Part shown: positions 20,631 to 28,586 of the stretch, piece after piece
Numbering within the stretch: the stretch's first letter is position 1
How the letters are laid out: the number at the start of each line of letters is the position of its first letter
NCBI RefSeq assembly: GCF_016428645.1
Contig: NZ_JAELXW010000060.1
Location: 1-52,558 of the forward strand
Source of the DNA: Glycomyces salinus
GTDB lineage: Bacteria > Actinomycetota > Actinomycetes > Mycobacteriales > Micromonosporaceae
Direction: 5' to 3'
DNA: 52,558 bases
Program-made: the position numbers and the translations under genes
Notes under the pieces: model-generated
The model's input: only the letters and a program-made list of their open reading frames with translations
Databases searched by the model: none
Told to the model about the DNA's origin: nothing

Positions 20631-21365
20631 ATGACTTCCATCCCCCCGGAAGAACAGCGCCCGCAGCAGTACCCGGGGCCCGACGCCGGGCCTCCCGGCG
20701 AAGCGGCCCCGGCGCAGCCGCCCGCGGCCGGTCCCGAACCGCAGGGTGCGCCGCCGGCCTCGCCCGCGCCGCTCGGAGCGATGCCCCCCTCGCCCGACCC
20801 CCGGCCCGCGCAGTCGCCCTCGCCCCAGGCCGCCCCGCCCGCGATGACTCCGCCGCCGACCCAGCCGCAGCAGCCCCAGCAGCAGTACGCCCAGGCGCCG
20901 CCGATGCCCCCCGCCGGCCCGATGCCTCCCACCGGCCCGATGAACACCGGCGCGATCCCCATGCCGCCTCCGCCGCCCAAGCCCCGGCGCGGCGGGTTGA
21001 TCGGCCTGGCCGTCCTGGCCTCGATCCTCGGTGTCGCCGCGGTCGTCTTGGCGGTCCTGTTCGTCCAGAAGTCGGGGGAATCCTCCGACCAGGCCGACCA
21101 GATCACCGAACTCGAAGCCTCCAAGGAGGAGCTCGAGCAGACCAACGAAGGCCTGAGCGACAGCCTCGCCGACCTCCAGGACGTCTCCGACCAGTTCAGC
21201 GCGTGCGCCGAGGCCTTCGAGGAATGGGACGACCACGAGTACGAGGGCGACCTCGACCCCAACGCCGAGAACTTCGAGGACCTGCTCACCGACGACGAGT
21301 ACCTCGAGTGGGGAATCGAGCAGAATGAGCTGTACCTGGAGGCCCAGGAGCAGTGCACGACCTGA
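20631..21365 (+). CDS. Pro-rich single-pass membrane protein with coiled coil
   Basis: 244 residues from ATG 20631, with GGAG six bases upstream. The N-terminal ~115 residues are Pro/Gln/Ala-rich and disordered (cytoplasmic). PKPRRGG is a stop-transfer flank, followed by a membrane helix near 125-147 (LIGLAVLASILGVAAVVLAVLFV). Outside, ITELEASKEELEQTNEGLSDSLADLQDVSD forms a coiled coil, followed by an acidic tail with two cysteines. The layout resembles the linker-membrane arrangement of the kinases in this window but with no kinase domain. Function unknown. Confidence 0.78.
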   Translation: MTSIPPEEQRPQQYPGPDAGPPGEAAPAQPPAAGPEPQGAPPASPAPLGAMPPSPDPRPAQSPSPQAAPPAMTPPPTQPQQPQQQYAQAPPMPPAGPMPPTGPMNTGAIPMPPPPPKPRRGGLIGLAVLASILGVAAVVLAVLFVQKSGESSDQADQITELEASKEELEQTNEGLSDSLADLQDVSDQFSACAEAFEEWDDHEYEGDLDPNAENFEDLLTDDEYLEWGIEQNELYLEAQEQCTT

Positions 21366-21395
21366 TCCCGGACCGCCGGACGCGGCGCGGGAACG

Positions 21396-21824
21396 TCAGG
21401 CGTTCCGCATGAAATCCGCGGCGCGCTCCATGTACTCCCACATGGCCTTGTCGTACTCGGGCGGGAGCGCCACGGTGTCCATCGCGTGGCGCATGCAGCG
21501 CAGCCACGCGTCGCGTTCGCGTTCGCCGATCGTATAGGGGGCGTGGCGCATCCGCAGGCGCGGGTGGCCGCGCTCCTCGGAGTAGGCGTGGGGGCCGCCC
21601 CAGTACTGCTCCAGGAACATACGCAGCCGCCGCGCGGCCGGGGCCAGGTCCTCCTCGGGGTAGAGCGGGCGCAGGACCTGGTCGTCGGCGACCTGCTCAT
21701 AGAAGGCGTCGGTCAGGCGCTCGAAGGTCTCGCTGCCGCCCACGGCCTCGTAGAACGACTGGGTCGGGGCGGGCTGGCCGGTCGGGGTCAAAGGCACGAC
21801 CGAGCGCGGGCTATCAGAAGGCAT
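21396..21824 (-). CDS. glbO: Group II truncated haemoglobin (trHbO)
   Basis: 142 residues. 2-on-2 globin binding haem and O2, linked to respiration and nitric oxide or peroxide defence. SFYEAVGGSETFERLTDAFYEQV contains the B10 Tyr. YPEEDLAPAARRLRMFLEQYWGGP is the group II signature, RLRMRHAPYTIG holds the proximal His F8, and the Trp in DAWLRCM is at position G8. The N-terminal ~20 residues are a short disordered extension. glbO lies next to HNH nuclease and pepN genes in mycobacteria too; here an MscS channel gene sits between glbO and the HNH gene. Confidence 0.95.
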   Translation of the reverse strand: MPSDSPRSVVPLTPTGQPAPTQSFYEAVGGSETFERLTDAFYEQVADDQVLRPLYPEEDLAPAARRLRMFLEQYWGGPHAYSEERGHPRLRMRHAPYTIGERERDAWLRCMRHAMDTVALPPEYDKAMWEYMERAADFMRNA

Positions 21825-21945
21825 CTATCCATCGTGCCCTGATGCGCACCGACTGGGAACCCAATCCGACCCGCGTCACACCGAATGCGCCCGAGATCAC
21901 TCAGAAAACGCCCGATTCCCACCGGTCGTCCCCGTTGGGCGCGCC

Positions 21946-22938
21946 TTACGCGTTCGGACCGGCCGATTCCCGCGGCACGTACACCCGCGCACCCGAGGTC
22001 GAGATCCCCGCCTCGCGCAGCGACTCGCTGATGCGTCGCCGCAGCTCCCGGCCCGCCGCCCACTGCTCGTCGCTGACCGTCCGCACCCCCAGCCGCACCA
22101 TGATCTGGTCGATCGTCATCTCGGTCGGACCGAGATACTCAGGTTCGGCGAGCACGGACCGGCTCCACTGCTCGTCGGCGGCGAACGCCTGCGCGGCCTC
22201 GATGATCTTCTCCCCGGCCAGGTCGACGTCGACGTTCGGCGGCAGCGGCGTGTCCACCACCACGAACGCCCAGCTCTGGCTCGAGTTCCCCACTCGCAGG
22301 ATCTGGCCGTTGCGCACGTACCACAGTGTGCCGTCCAGCGCCCGCAGCGTCGTCACCCGCAGGCCCATGTCCACCACTTCGCCGGCGGCGTCGCCCACGT
22401 CCACCCAGTCGCCGACTCCGTACTGGTCTTCCACCAGGATGAAGATCCCCGCCAGGTAGTCCTGCACCAGGTTCTGCGCCCCGAAGCCGATCGCGACGCC
22501 CGCGATCCCCGCGCTGGCCAGTATCGGCGCCAGGTTCACCTCGAACACGCTGAGCACCAGCATGAACGCAACCGACCAGATCACGATCGAGGCGATGTGC
22601 TGGAGCACGCTGGTGAGCGTCTCGGCCCGCTGCGCGGTCCGGTCCCCGACGAGCGATTCCCGCCGCGACGACGAGGCCGAGAGCCGCTCGGCCAGGTCGC
22701 TGATCCCCTGCGGTCCCCTCACCGTCGTGGCCCGCTTGATGATCTTGGCGATCGACCGGTTCACCAGCCAGCGCAGCACCAGCGCGGTCACGATGATCAG
22801 CAGCACCTGGAGAATCCGGTCGACCACCCCGCCCCCGTCTGACGCCAGGCCCGCGTTGTCGGTGATCCGCCACAGCAGCGAGCAGGAGTTGAACCCGCCC
22901 TCGCAGGGCGAGTCTTCGGTGGCGGCCAGCAGTTCCAA
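21946..22938 (-). CDS. MscS-family mechanosensitive channel
   Basis: 330 residues. Small-conductance channel that relieves osmotic downshock. Transmembrane segments lie near 38-58, 112-135 and in the pore helix ILASAGIAGVAIGFGAQNLVQDYLAGIFI. The beta domain (YGVGDWVDVGDAAGEVVDMGLRVTTLRALDGT) and the C-terminal alpha/beta domain are complete. A short Cys-containing outer N-terminal part (DSPCEGGFNSCSLLWRITD) precedes TM1. The start is TTG 22938, because GGAAGGA precedes it; TTG 22962 upstream has no ribosome site. It lies 121 bp upstream of glbO on the same strand. Confidence 0.9.
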   Translation of the reverse strand: MELLAATEDSPCEGGFNSCSLLWRITDNAGLASDGGGVVDRILQVLLIIVTALVLRWLVNRSIAKIIKRATTVRGPQGISDLAERLSASSSRRESLVGDRTAQRAETLTSVLQHIASIVIWSVAFMLVLSVFEVNLAPILASAGIAGVAIGFGAQNLVQDYLAGIFILVEDQYGVGDWVDVGDAAGEVVDMGLRVTTLRALDGTLWYVRNGQILRVGNSSQSWAFVVVDTPLPPNVDVDLAGEKIIEAAQAFAADEQWSRSVLAEPEYLGPTEMTIDQIMVRLGVRTVSDEQWAAGRELRRRISESLREAGISTSGARVYVPRESAGPNA

Positions 22939-23110
22939 CGTGCGTCCTTCCGTGCTCGGCAACGGCGGTCATAGTCGGCCGAAACCGGTCGTCAACGGCC
23001 GTTCGAAGAGACGATATTCCCTCGTCACCGAAGATCCCACGGAACCGGGGTGCAATTTCTTGAGATTTAGGTCAAACTTGACGAGACCGATGGCTTGGAG
23101 GTTAGACACC

Positions 23111-23725
23111 GTGATACGTCCTCGACATAGGAAGGCTCCCGACAGCGATGATCCTTCCCCAAGTGCCCATACGAATCTGTTCACTCACAACGCCGTGGCC
23201 CTAGGCTCGGCGCTTGTTTTGAACCAGAGTTATGAGCCGCTTTGCGTGGTCCCGGTGAAACGGGCGGCAGTGCTGCTGCTCACCCGCAAGGCAGAGACCG
23301 TCGCCCCCGGTGACGGTTTTCTTCGCAGCGAGACGATGAACATCCCCGTCCCCGCCGTCGTGCGCCTCAACCGGTACGTGTCGATCCCCAGGCAGGTCGG
23401 CTCCAGCCCCTCCCGGCGCGGCGTGTTCGTCCGCGACGACTGGCGCTGCGTCTACTGCGGATCATCGGCGGAGACCATCGACCACGTGATCCCGCGCTCC
23501 CGAGGAGGCACCCACACCTGGGACAACGTCGTCGCCGCCTGCGCCCCCTGCAACCACCGCAAAAGCGACCGCACGCTCGCCGAACTCGGTTGGAGACTGC
23601 CGCGCGCCCCCAGGCCCCCCTCGGGATGGCAGCTGCGGGGCTTCCGCGGGCAGCGCCGCCCCGATCCGGCCTGGGAGGCGTGGCTCCCCCAGCGTCGCCA
23701 CAACCACAGGCCGAGAATCGCCTGA
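23111..23725 (+). CDS. HNH endonuclease family protein
   Basis: 204 residues. HNH nuclease of the housekeeping actinobacterial type (Rv2469c-like). ALVLNQSYEPLCVVPVKRAAVLLL near residue 34 is the conserved start of the fold. The HNH core has Cys113/Cys116, Asp124-His125 (TIDHVIPRSRGG), Asn139 and Cys144/Cys147 with His149, that is, a treble-clef zinc finger with intact catalytic residues. GTG 23111 follows GGAGG by 9 nt; relatives start near residue 33, so the first ~30 residues may be dispensable. The target is unknown. Followed by a hairpin terminator. Confidence 0.85.
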   Translation: MIRPRHRKAPDSDDPSPSAHTNLFTHNAVALGSALVLNQSYEPLCVVPVKRAAVLLLTRKAETVAPGDGFLRSETMNIPVPAVVRLNRYVSIPRQVGSSPSRRGVFVRDDWRCVYCGSSAETIDHVIPRSRGGTHTWDNVVAACAPCNHRKSDRTLAELGWRLPRAPRPPSGWQLRGFRGQRRPDPAWEAWLPQRRHNHRPRIA

Positions 23726-24219
23726 CCCTCCCCCGCACAGCGCAAGACATCGGGTGCAAGCCCGCCGACGGAAGTTCTCGCCGGCGGGCTCGCTGCATCC
23801 CCAAGCTGGACCCGGGTCGTGTGCGACTGAACGCACCTTGCCACCGCCTGCGGATCTTCGAAGACCCGATCTGGACTAGGCTGAGTACCGGATGTCACGT
23901 TGTGCCTGTATCTGTGGGAGCAATTTGACTTCTTCCCCTCCCGGAGGGGAGGGAACTCCGACCGGTCACCCGATCGGTTTTCCTGCTTCGATGGTGACCG
24001 CCACCGAACCGAAGTCCGGAGGTCTTACGTGGCCTCCACAGGCTGCACATCCCGCCAGCCCGGCGGTAAGGTCGCAATGCTTGGTTTTCGCGGAGCGACC
24101 GCCACAATTGTACGACTCTGAGAAGTACCTCCCACGTGAGGTCGCCTTCCCAAGAGAAGAAAGGGGGCCGCGCCCTACCTCACCGGCCCGAGGGTCGGAG
24201 TCTCCAGGCGCAACAACCG
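23726..24219. other. 494-bp non-coding region
   Basis: Begins with the HNH terminator, then holds several unassigned inverted repeats: CCCTCCC/GGGGAGGG near 23936-23953 and GGAGG...CCTCC near 24018-24037. Open frames here are short and lack ribosome sites. It could carry the promoter and a structured leader for the DUF5130 pair. No known riboswitch was recognised. Confidence 0.4.
23759..23790 (+). terminator. Terminator after the HNH gene
   Basis: AGCCCGCCG (23759-23767) and CGGCGGGCT (23782-23790) form a 9-bp perfect stem with a 14-nt loop, 33 bp after the HNH stop. Confidence 0.7.
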
Positions 24220-24495
24220 ATGACCAACTTGACGGTCCTCCAGGAGCTGCTGATCTTGTTCGGCGTCCCGATCCTGGTCGTGATCGCGGTCTTCGCCGCG
24301 GTCTTCCTGCGGCACCCGCGGCCGCAGTCGCGCTACCGCCCCGGCCAGCCCTACGACTTCAAGCCGGTGTGGTTCATCGCCCGAGATGGCGCGGTCGGCG
24401 ACGCCGCCCCCGCGGCGGCGGCCATCGAGTCATCAGAAAGCGGCGACGAAGCGTTCGCCGGCGGACCCAAGGGAGGCGCCCATGGCAGCTGGTAA
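24220..24495 (+). CDS. Small single-pass membrane protein, partner of the DUF5130 gene
   Basis: 91 residues from ATG 24220. One membrane helix (about 6-30, VLQELLILFGVPILVVIAVFAAVFL) is followed by HPRPQSRYRPGQPYDFKPVWFIA, a motif I recall from short actinobacterial membrane proteins next to DUF5130 genes, then an Ala/Glu/Gly-rich tail. The stop lies 14 bp inside the DUF5130 gene, so the two are coupled. Function unknown. Confidence 0.75.
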   Translation: MTNLTVLQELLILFGVPILVVIAVFAAVFLRHPRPQSRYRPGQPYDFKPVWFIARDGAVGDAAPAAAAIESSESGDEAFAGGPKGGAHGSW

Positions 24496-25099
24496 CGACG
24501 TGGCCCGCCGCACGGCGGACGACCGGAGCCCCGAGGGCGTCCAGCCCGAGGTCCTCGAAGGGCCCTTCGACGTCAAGGAGCTGCTGCACCTGGACGAGGC
24601 CCTCACCGCCGCCGAGCGCGACGGTGGCGGACTCCACTACAGCGTCTACGTGGGCCCGCTGCACGACCCGGTGCGCGGCGCCGCCGAGACGATGCACGAC
24701 CGCCTGTCCGACCCCGACAAGTCGGTGCTGATCGCCGTCTCGCCCGAGCAGCGCAAACTGGAGATCGTGACCGGCAAGCTCGCCCAGGACAAGATCCCGG
24801 ACCGCTCTGCGGCCCTGGTGGTCTTCTCCATGGAAGCGGCCTTCGGAGCCGGAAACCTCGCCGAGGGCGTCGTCACCGGCCTGCGGATGCTCGCCGAGAC
24901 CGCCCGCGGCGCGTTACCGCGACAGCGTATGAGAACGCCGGTCGGGCTTCGGCCCGGCCGGCGCCGCTGTCTGTTCGCCCCTACCGCTCGGGCATCTGCC
25001 GGTCCAGCAGCCCCGGCGCGTCGGTCAGCTCCAGCTTGGAGACGAACTCGACCCACGACAGCGAATCGGCCACCGTCTCCCGGATCGACAGCACCGTAG
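24482..25099 (+). CDS. DUF5130-family protein with aberrant C-terminal extension
   Basis: 205 codons from ATG 24482 with AAGGGAGG upstream. Residues ~15-145 look like a TPM/DUF5130 domain (FDVKELLHLDEALTAAERDGGGLHYSVYVG, MHDRLSDPDKSVLIAVSPEQRKLEIVTG, FGAGNLAEGVVTGLRMLAETARG), as in M. tuberculosis Rv2468c. After GALPR the frame runs through a UUCG-loop terminator (24936-24963) and 119 bp into the convergent gene, giving a low-complexity Arg/Pro/Ala tail. A TGA at 24930-24932 in the +1 frame lies just before the terminator, so a one-base insertion near 24910 is the likely cause. The genuine protein probably ends near 24932. Confidence 0.75.
   Translation: MAAGNDVARRTADDRSPEGVQPEVLEGPFDVKELLHLDEALTAAERDGGGLHYSVYVGPLHDPVRGAAETMHDRLSDPDKSVLIAVSPEQRKLEIVTGKLAQDKIPDRSAALVVFSMEAAFGAGNLAEGVVTGLRMLAETARGALPRQRMRTPVGLRPGRRRCLFAPTARASAGPAAPARRSAPAWRRTRPTTANRPPSPGSTAP
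24936..24963. terminator. UUCG-capped terminator hairpin
   Basis: GCCGGTCGGGC (24937-24947) pairs with GCCCGGCCGGC (24952-24962) around a TTCG tetraloop, with one wobble and one extra closing pair. It lies between the convergent DUF5130 and membrane-protein genes, yet inside the open frame of the former. Confidence 0.75.
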
Positions 25100-25898
25100 T
25101 ACCCGGGATCCGCAGTGTCAGCGTCGCCGGAGTGCCCAGCTCCTTCTGCGCCAGCACCGCCTCGGTCGGCTGCCCGCCCAGGCCCCGCGCCAGCTCGAAC
25201 ACCGCCGCCTCGTTCTCCTTGGCGACCGGCACCCAGTCCATGTCCCGGGCCAGCAGCAGCTCCGCCCCGAGCTTCTTGCCCTCGACCTCGCCGTTGTAAC
25301 GCAGGACGATCCGGTTCGAGTCGCCCCTGGCCCCCACCAGATGCCACGCCTCGTCGGTCAGGTCCACCAGCTGGCCCTCGAACCGCCCCACCGCGCCGCG
25401 CACCTGCTTGGCCTGCCGCCGGGCCGCCAGCGGGCGGCCGACGATGCGGAAGACCGCGATGAGCACCCCGAGCACGACCACGCCGACGGCCATGCCCGCG
25501 ACCGGATGCAGCTCGATCACGATGCTCTCCATGACCGCCACCGGCACCAGCACACCTGCCGAGAACCCCAGCAGCGGCTTGAGCCAGAACGGACCGGTCT
25601 GGCCCGGCAGGCGCAGCGGCGCCAAAAGCCCGACCGTGGACGCCGCGACCAGCGAGATCCCGACCAGCATCGGCGAGGGCGCCTCCGTCGACTCCAGCCA
25701 CGACACCGCCCACCACGACAGGAACACCGCGCCGATCGCGACGGTGGGAATGAGGAGCACGACCGCGAACAGCAGCTGCTGCGGCTGGGGGCGGGACCGC
25801 GAGGCCATCAGGGGACCGAGCAGCAGCAGCGGCAGCACGATCCCGAACAGAGCCACCACGGTGGCGCTTATCACGACCACCGGCAAAAGCGCAGACAA
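24981..25898 (-). CDS. Multi-pass membrane protein of unknown function
   Basis: 305 residues. About five hydrophobic helices in the first 155 residues (near 4-30, 41-65, 77-95, 104-125, 131-152), then a soluble C-terminal ~150 residues (VGRFEGQLVDLTDEAWHLVGARGDSNRIVLRYNG...) that looks like a beta-rich domain. The start is TTG 25898, preceded by AAGGAG. It is convergent with the DUF5130 gene and 144 bp after pepN on the same strand. I recognise no family. Confidence 0.72.
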   Translation of the reverse strand: MSALLPVVVISATVVALFGIVLPLLLLGPLMASRSRPQPQQLLFAVVLLIPTVAIGAVFLSWWAVSWLESTEAPSPMLVGISLVAASTVGLLAPLRLPGQTGPFWLKPLLGFSAGVLVPVAVMESIVIELHPVAGMAVGVVVLGVLIAVFRIVGRPLAARRQAKQVRGAVGRFEGQLVDLTDEAWHLVGARGDSNRIVLRYNGEVEGKKLGAELLLARDMDWVPVAKENEAAVFELARGLGGQPTEAVLAQKELGTPATLTLRIPGTTVLSIRETVADSLSWVEFVSKLELTDAPGLLDRQMPER

Positions 25899-25996
25899 GA
25901 CCGCTTTCTCCTTCTTGGCAGAATTGGCTTACGGCTCGCATACATCGCCGCAACTGATGGAGCAAGCAGAGCCTATCAATGGCCCCGAACAGGGCT

Positions 25997-26028
25997 CGGG
26001 GCTCCGGGACCGCCGTCCCGAAGCCCCG
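25997..26028 (-). terminator. Hairpin after pepN
   Basis: CGGGGCTCCGGGAC (25997-26010) pairs with GTCCCGAAGCCCCG (26015-26028) with one mismatch and a CGCC loop, 14 bp beyond the pepN stop. Confidence 0.7.
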
Positions 26029-26042
26029 CGAGGCACGAACTC

Positions 26043-28586
26043 CTAAGCGGCCCGCCGGTCGCATTCCTGCCCGGCCAGCGCCCGAGCCAGGTCGGCCCGG
26101 CCCTCGGCCACGCCGCGCTTGACCGGCGCAGGCCGGTCCTCGGCCAGCCAGCCGTCGACCACGGCCAGCGAGTCCGCGTCGATCAGGTTCGACGGGAACG
26201 CCAGCTTCGAGAACTCCACGGCCTGCTGCGCGCCCAGCTTCTCCCACAGCTCCGGGACCGCCTCCAGGTAGCCGCCCAGGTACGGGCGCACCAGATCGGC
26301 CTGGTCGAGCGGGCCGAAGCCCATCATCGAGGAGCGCCGGATGTAGTTCTCGGTGGAAGGATCGACGATCCGCTGCCAGGCGCGCTCCTTGGCCGCGGGG
26401 TCGGGGACCGCGGCGCGGGCGATGAACGACAGCCGCTTGCCGTCGGCGGTGTCGTCCCGCTCCAGCTCGCGGTCGATCTCGTCCTCGGCGGCCGCGCCGC
26501 CCGCGACCAGCCCGGTCAGCAGCGACCACCGCAGGTCGGCGTCGACGGCCAGGCCCTCTGGCACGTCCGCGCCCTCCAGCCAGCCGCGCAGCCGCGCCAA
26601 GTCCTCCTGCGAACGCGAGGACGAGGCGTAGGCCTTCGTCCAGGACCGCTGCTGGTCCGAGCCCGGCTCGGCCGAGGCCATCGCCCCTTCCGCGGCCCGC
26701 GCCCACCGCTCGCGCAGGTCGGCGCGCGCGGCCGGGTCGGCGTAGGCCAGCGCCCCGCCGACCTGCCGCTGGGCGACGGTCACGATGTTGATGTCGGACT
26801 CGTCGGGCAGGCTCTTGCAGCCCAGCGCGACGAACTGGGACGCCGGCAGCTCGGCGTCCCGCAGCATGTCCCAGGCCGCGGCCCAGATCAGCGCCCGCGG
26901 CAGCGAGTCGGCGAGCGCCGAGGTGTGCTCCACGGCCGTCTCCAGCGAGCGCTCGTCCAACCGCAGCTTCGCGTACGTCAGGTCGTCGTCGTTGAGCAGC
27001 AGCAGGTCCGGTTGCGCGACCCCGGCCAGCTCCGGCACCTCGGTGAGCTCGCCGTCCACGTCGACCTCGACGCGGTCGCGGCGCACCAGCGCATCGCCGT
27101 CGAGGTCGTAGAGGCCGATCGCAATGCGATGAGTGCGGGCGGTCGGGTGCTCGTCGGGGACCTCCTGGCGCACCGCCACGCGAGCGTAGGAGCCCTCGCC
27201 GTCGACCTCCAGCTCAGGCCGCAGGGTCGAGACCCCGGCCGTGCGCAGCCACGTGTCGGCGAAGTCGGCCAGCGGCTTCCCGCTGGCGGTCTCCAGCTCT
27301 CCCAGCAGGTCCGAGAAGACCGCGTTGCCGAACTCGTGCTTGCGGAAGTAGGAGCGCAGACCGGAAAGAAACGGCTGGATCCCGACGTAGGCCACCAGCT
27401 GCTTGAGGATGGACGCGCCCTTGGCGTAGGTGATGCCGTCGAAGTTGGCCTGCACCGACTCGGTGTCGGGCATCTCGGAGTACACCGGGTGCGTGGTCGG
27501 CTGCTGGTCCTGCCCGTAGCCCCAGTTCTTCCGGGCCGACAGGAACGTCGTCCACGCTCCCGAGAAGCGCGTGGCCTCCACGTTCGCCCAGTGGCTGGCC
27601 CACTCCGCGAACGACTCGTTCAGCCACAGGTCGTCCCACCAGCGCATCGTGACCAGGTCGCCGAACCACATGTGCGCCATCTCGTGCAGGATCACGTTCG
27701 CCCGCTGCTCCAGCTCGAAGTCGGTGACCTGACTGCGGAACAGGAACGACGCCTCTGCGATGGTGATGCACCCGAAGTTCTCCATCGCCCCGAAGTTGTA
27801 CTCGGGCGCGAAGACCTGGTCGTACTTCGGCAGCGGGTAGCGGATCCCGAAGTTGGCGTGGAAGTGGTCGAAGCCCTGGCGGGTGATCTCGAAGACCCCC
27901 TCGGGGTCCAGGTGCTCCTTCATTGACTGGCGGCAGTACAGGCCCAGCTCGATGCCGTCGTGCGTCTCGGACACCCCGTGGTAGGGGCCGGCGCAGATCG
28001 CGGTCACGTACGGGCTCATCCGCGGCGCGGTCTCGAACAGCGTCACCCTCAGCCCCAGCGCGTCGACCCGCTCCTCCGAGGCCGCCGGCATGTTCGAGAT
28101 CACCTTCCAGTGTCCCGGGGCGCGCACCTCGAATGTGAAGGACGCCTTGAGGTCGGGCTGGTCGAAGCACGCGTAGACCCGCTGGGCGTCGGCCACCTCG
28201 AACTGCGAGTAAAGGTAGGTCTCCTTGTCGACCGGGTCGGTCATGCGGTGGAGGCCCTGCCCGTCGGTCGAATAGGCGCAGATCGCGTTGACGACGACCT
28301 CGTTCTCGGCCGCCAGTCCCGGCAGCCGCAGGCCGGCCTTGGGGTCGAAACCGGTGATGTCCACCGGCTCCCCGTTCAGCCAGGCGTCCTCGATCCGTTC
28401 GGCGGCGATCTCGATGAAGGTCTCCGCGCCCGGTTCGGCGCACGAGAACTTCACCGCGGTGCGGGAGGAGAAGGTGTCGCCTTCTGCGTGGCCGCTGAGG
28501 TCGAGCTCCACCTTGTAGGAGTCGACGTCGAGAAGCTCCGCGCGGCGCCGGGCCTCGTCTCGCGTGAGAATGTGCGTTGCCGCCAC
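26043..28586 (-). CDS. pepN: Aminopeptidase N (M1 zinc metallopeptidase)
   Basis: 847 residues, normal for the actinobacterial family. Removes N-terminal residues from peptides in the cytoplasm. GAMEN exopeptidase motif at 266-270; zinc site His301, His305 (HEMAH) and Glu324 (WLNESFAEWA); a C-terminal ERAP1-like helical domain from ~520. Start GTG 28586, preceded by AGGAAG. The leader is the edge of a TnpB element, so the native promoter may have been displaced. Corresponds to Rv2467, which also neighbours Rv2466c-Rv2470 homologues. Confidence 0.95.
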   Translation of the reverse strand: MAATHILTRDEARRRAELLDVDSYKVELDLSGHAEGDTFSSRTAVKFSCAEPGAETFIEIAAERIEDAWLNGEPVDITGFDPKAGLRLPGLAAENEVVVNAICAYSTDGQGLHRMTDPVDKETYLYSQFEVADAQRVYACFDQPDLKASFTFEVRAPGHWKVISNMPAASEERVDALGLRVTLFETAPRMSPYVTAICAGPYHGVSETHDGIELGLYCRQSMKEHLDPEGVFEITRQGFDHFHANFGIRYPLPKYDQVFAPEYNFGAMENFGCITIAEASFLFRSQVTDFELEQRANVILHEMAHMWFGDLVTMRWWDDLWLNESFAEWASHWANVEATRFSGAWTTFLSARKNWGYGQDQQPTTHPVYSEMPDTESVQANFDGITYAKGASILKQLVAYVGIQPFLSGLRSYFRKHEFGNAVFSDLLGELETASGKPLADFADTWLRTAGVSTLRPELEVDGEGSYARVAVRQEVPDEHPTARTHRIAIGLYDLDGDALVRRDRVEVDVDGELTEVPELAGVAQPDLLLLNDDDLTYAKLRLDERSLETAVEHTSALADSLPRALIWAAAWDMLRDAELPASQFVALGCKSLPDESDINIVTVAQRQVGGALAYADPAARADLRERWARAAEGAMASAEPGSDQQRSWTKAYASSSRSQEDLARLRGWLEGADVPEGLAVDADLRWSLLTGLVAGGAAAEDEIDRELERDDTADGKRLSFIARAAVPDPAAKERAWQRIVDPSTENYIRRSSMMGFGPLDQADLVRPYLGGYLEAVPELWEKLGAQQAVEFSKLAFPSNLIDADSLAVVDGWLAEDRPAPVKRGVAEGRADLARALAGQECDRRAA

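Noticed and set aside
27214-28586. Extension of the tnpB frame through the pepN region
   Set aside because: pepN has an intact active site in its own frame on the same strand. The extension is Arg/Ala-rich with no TnpB similarity; it is open only because the element lost or never reached a stop.
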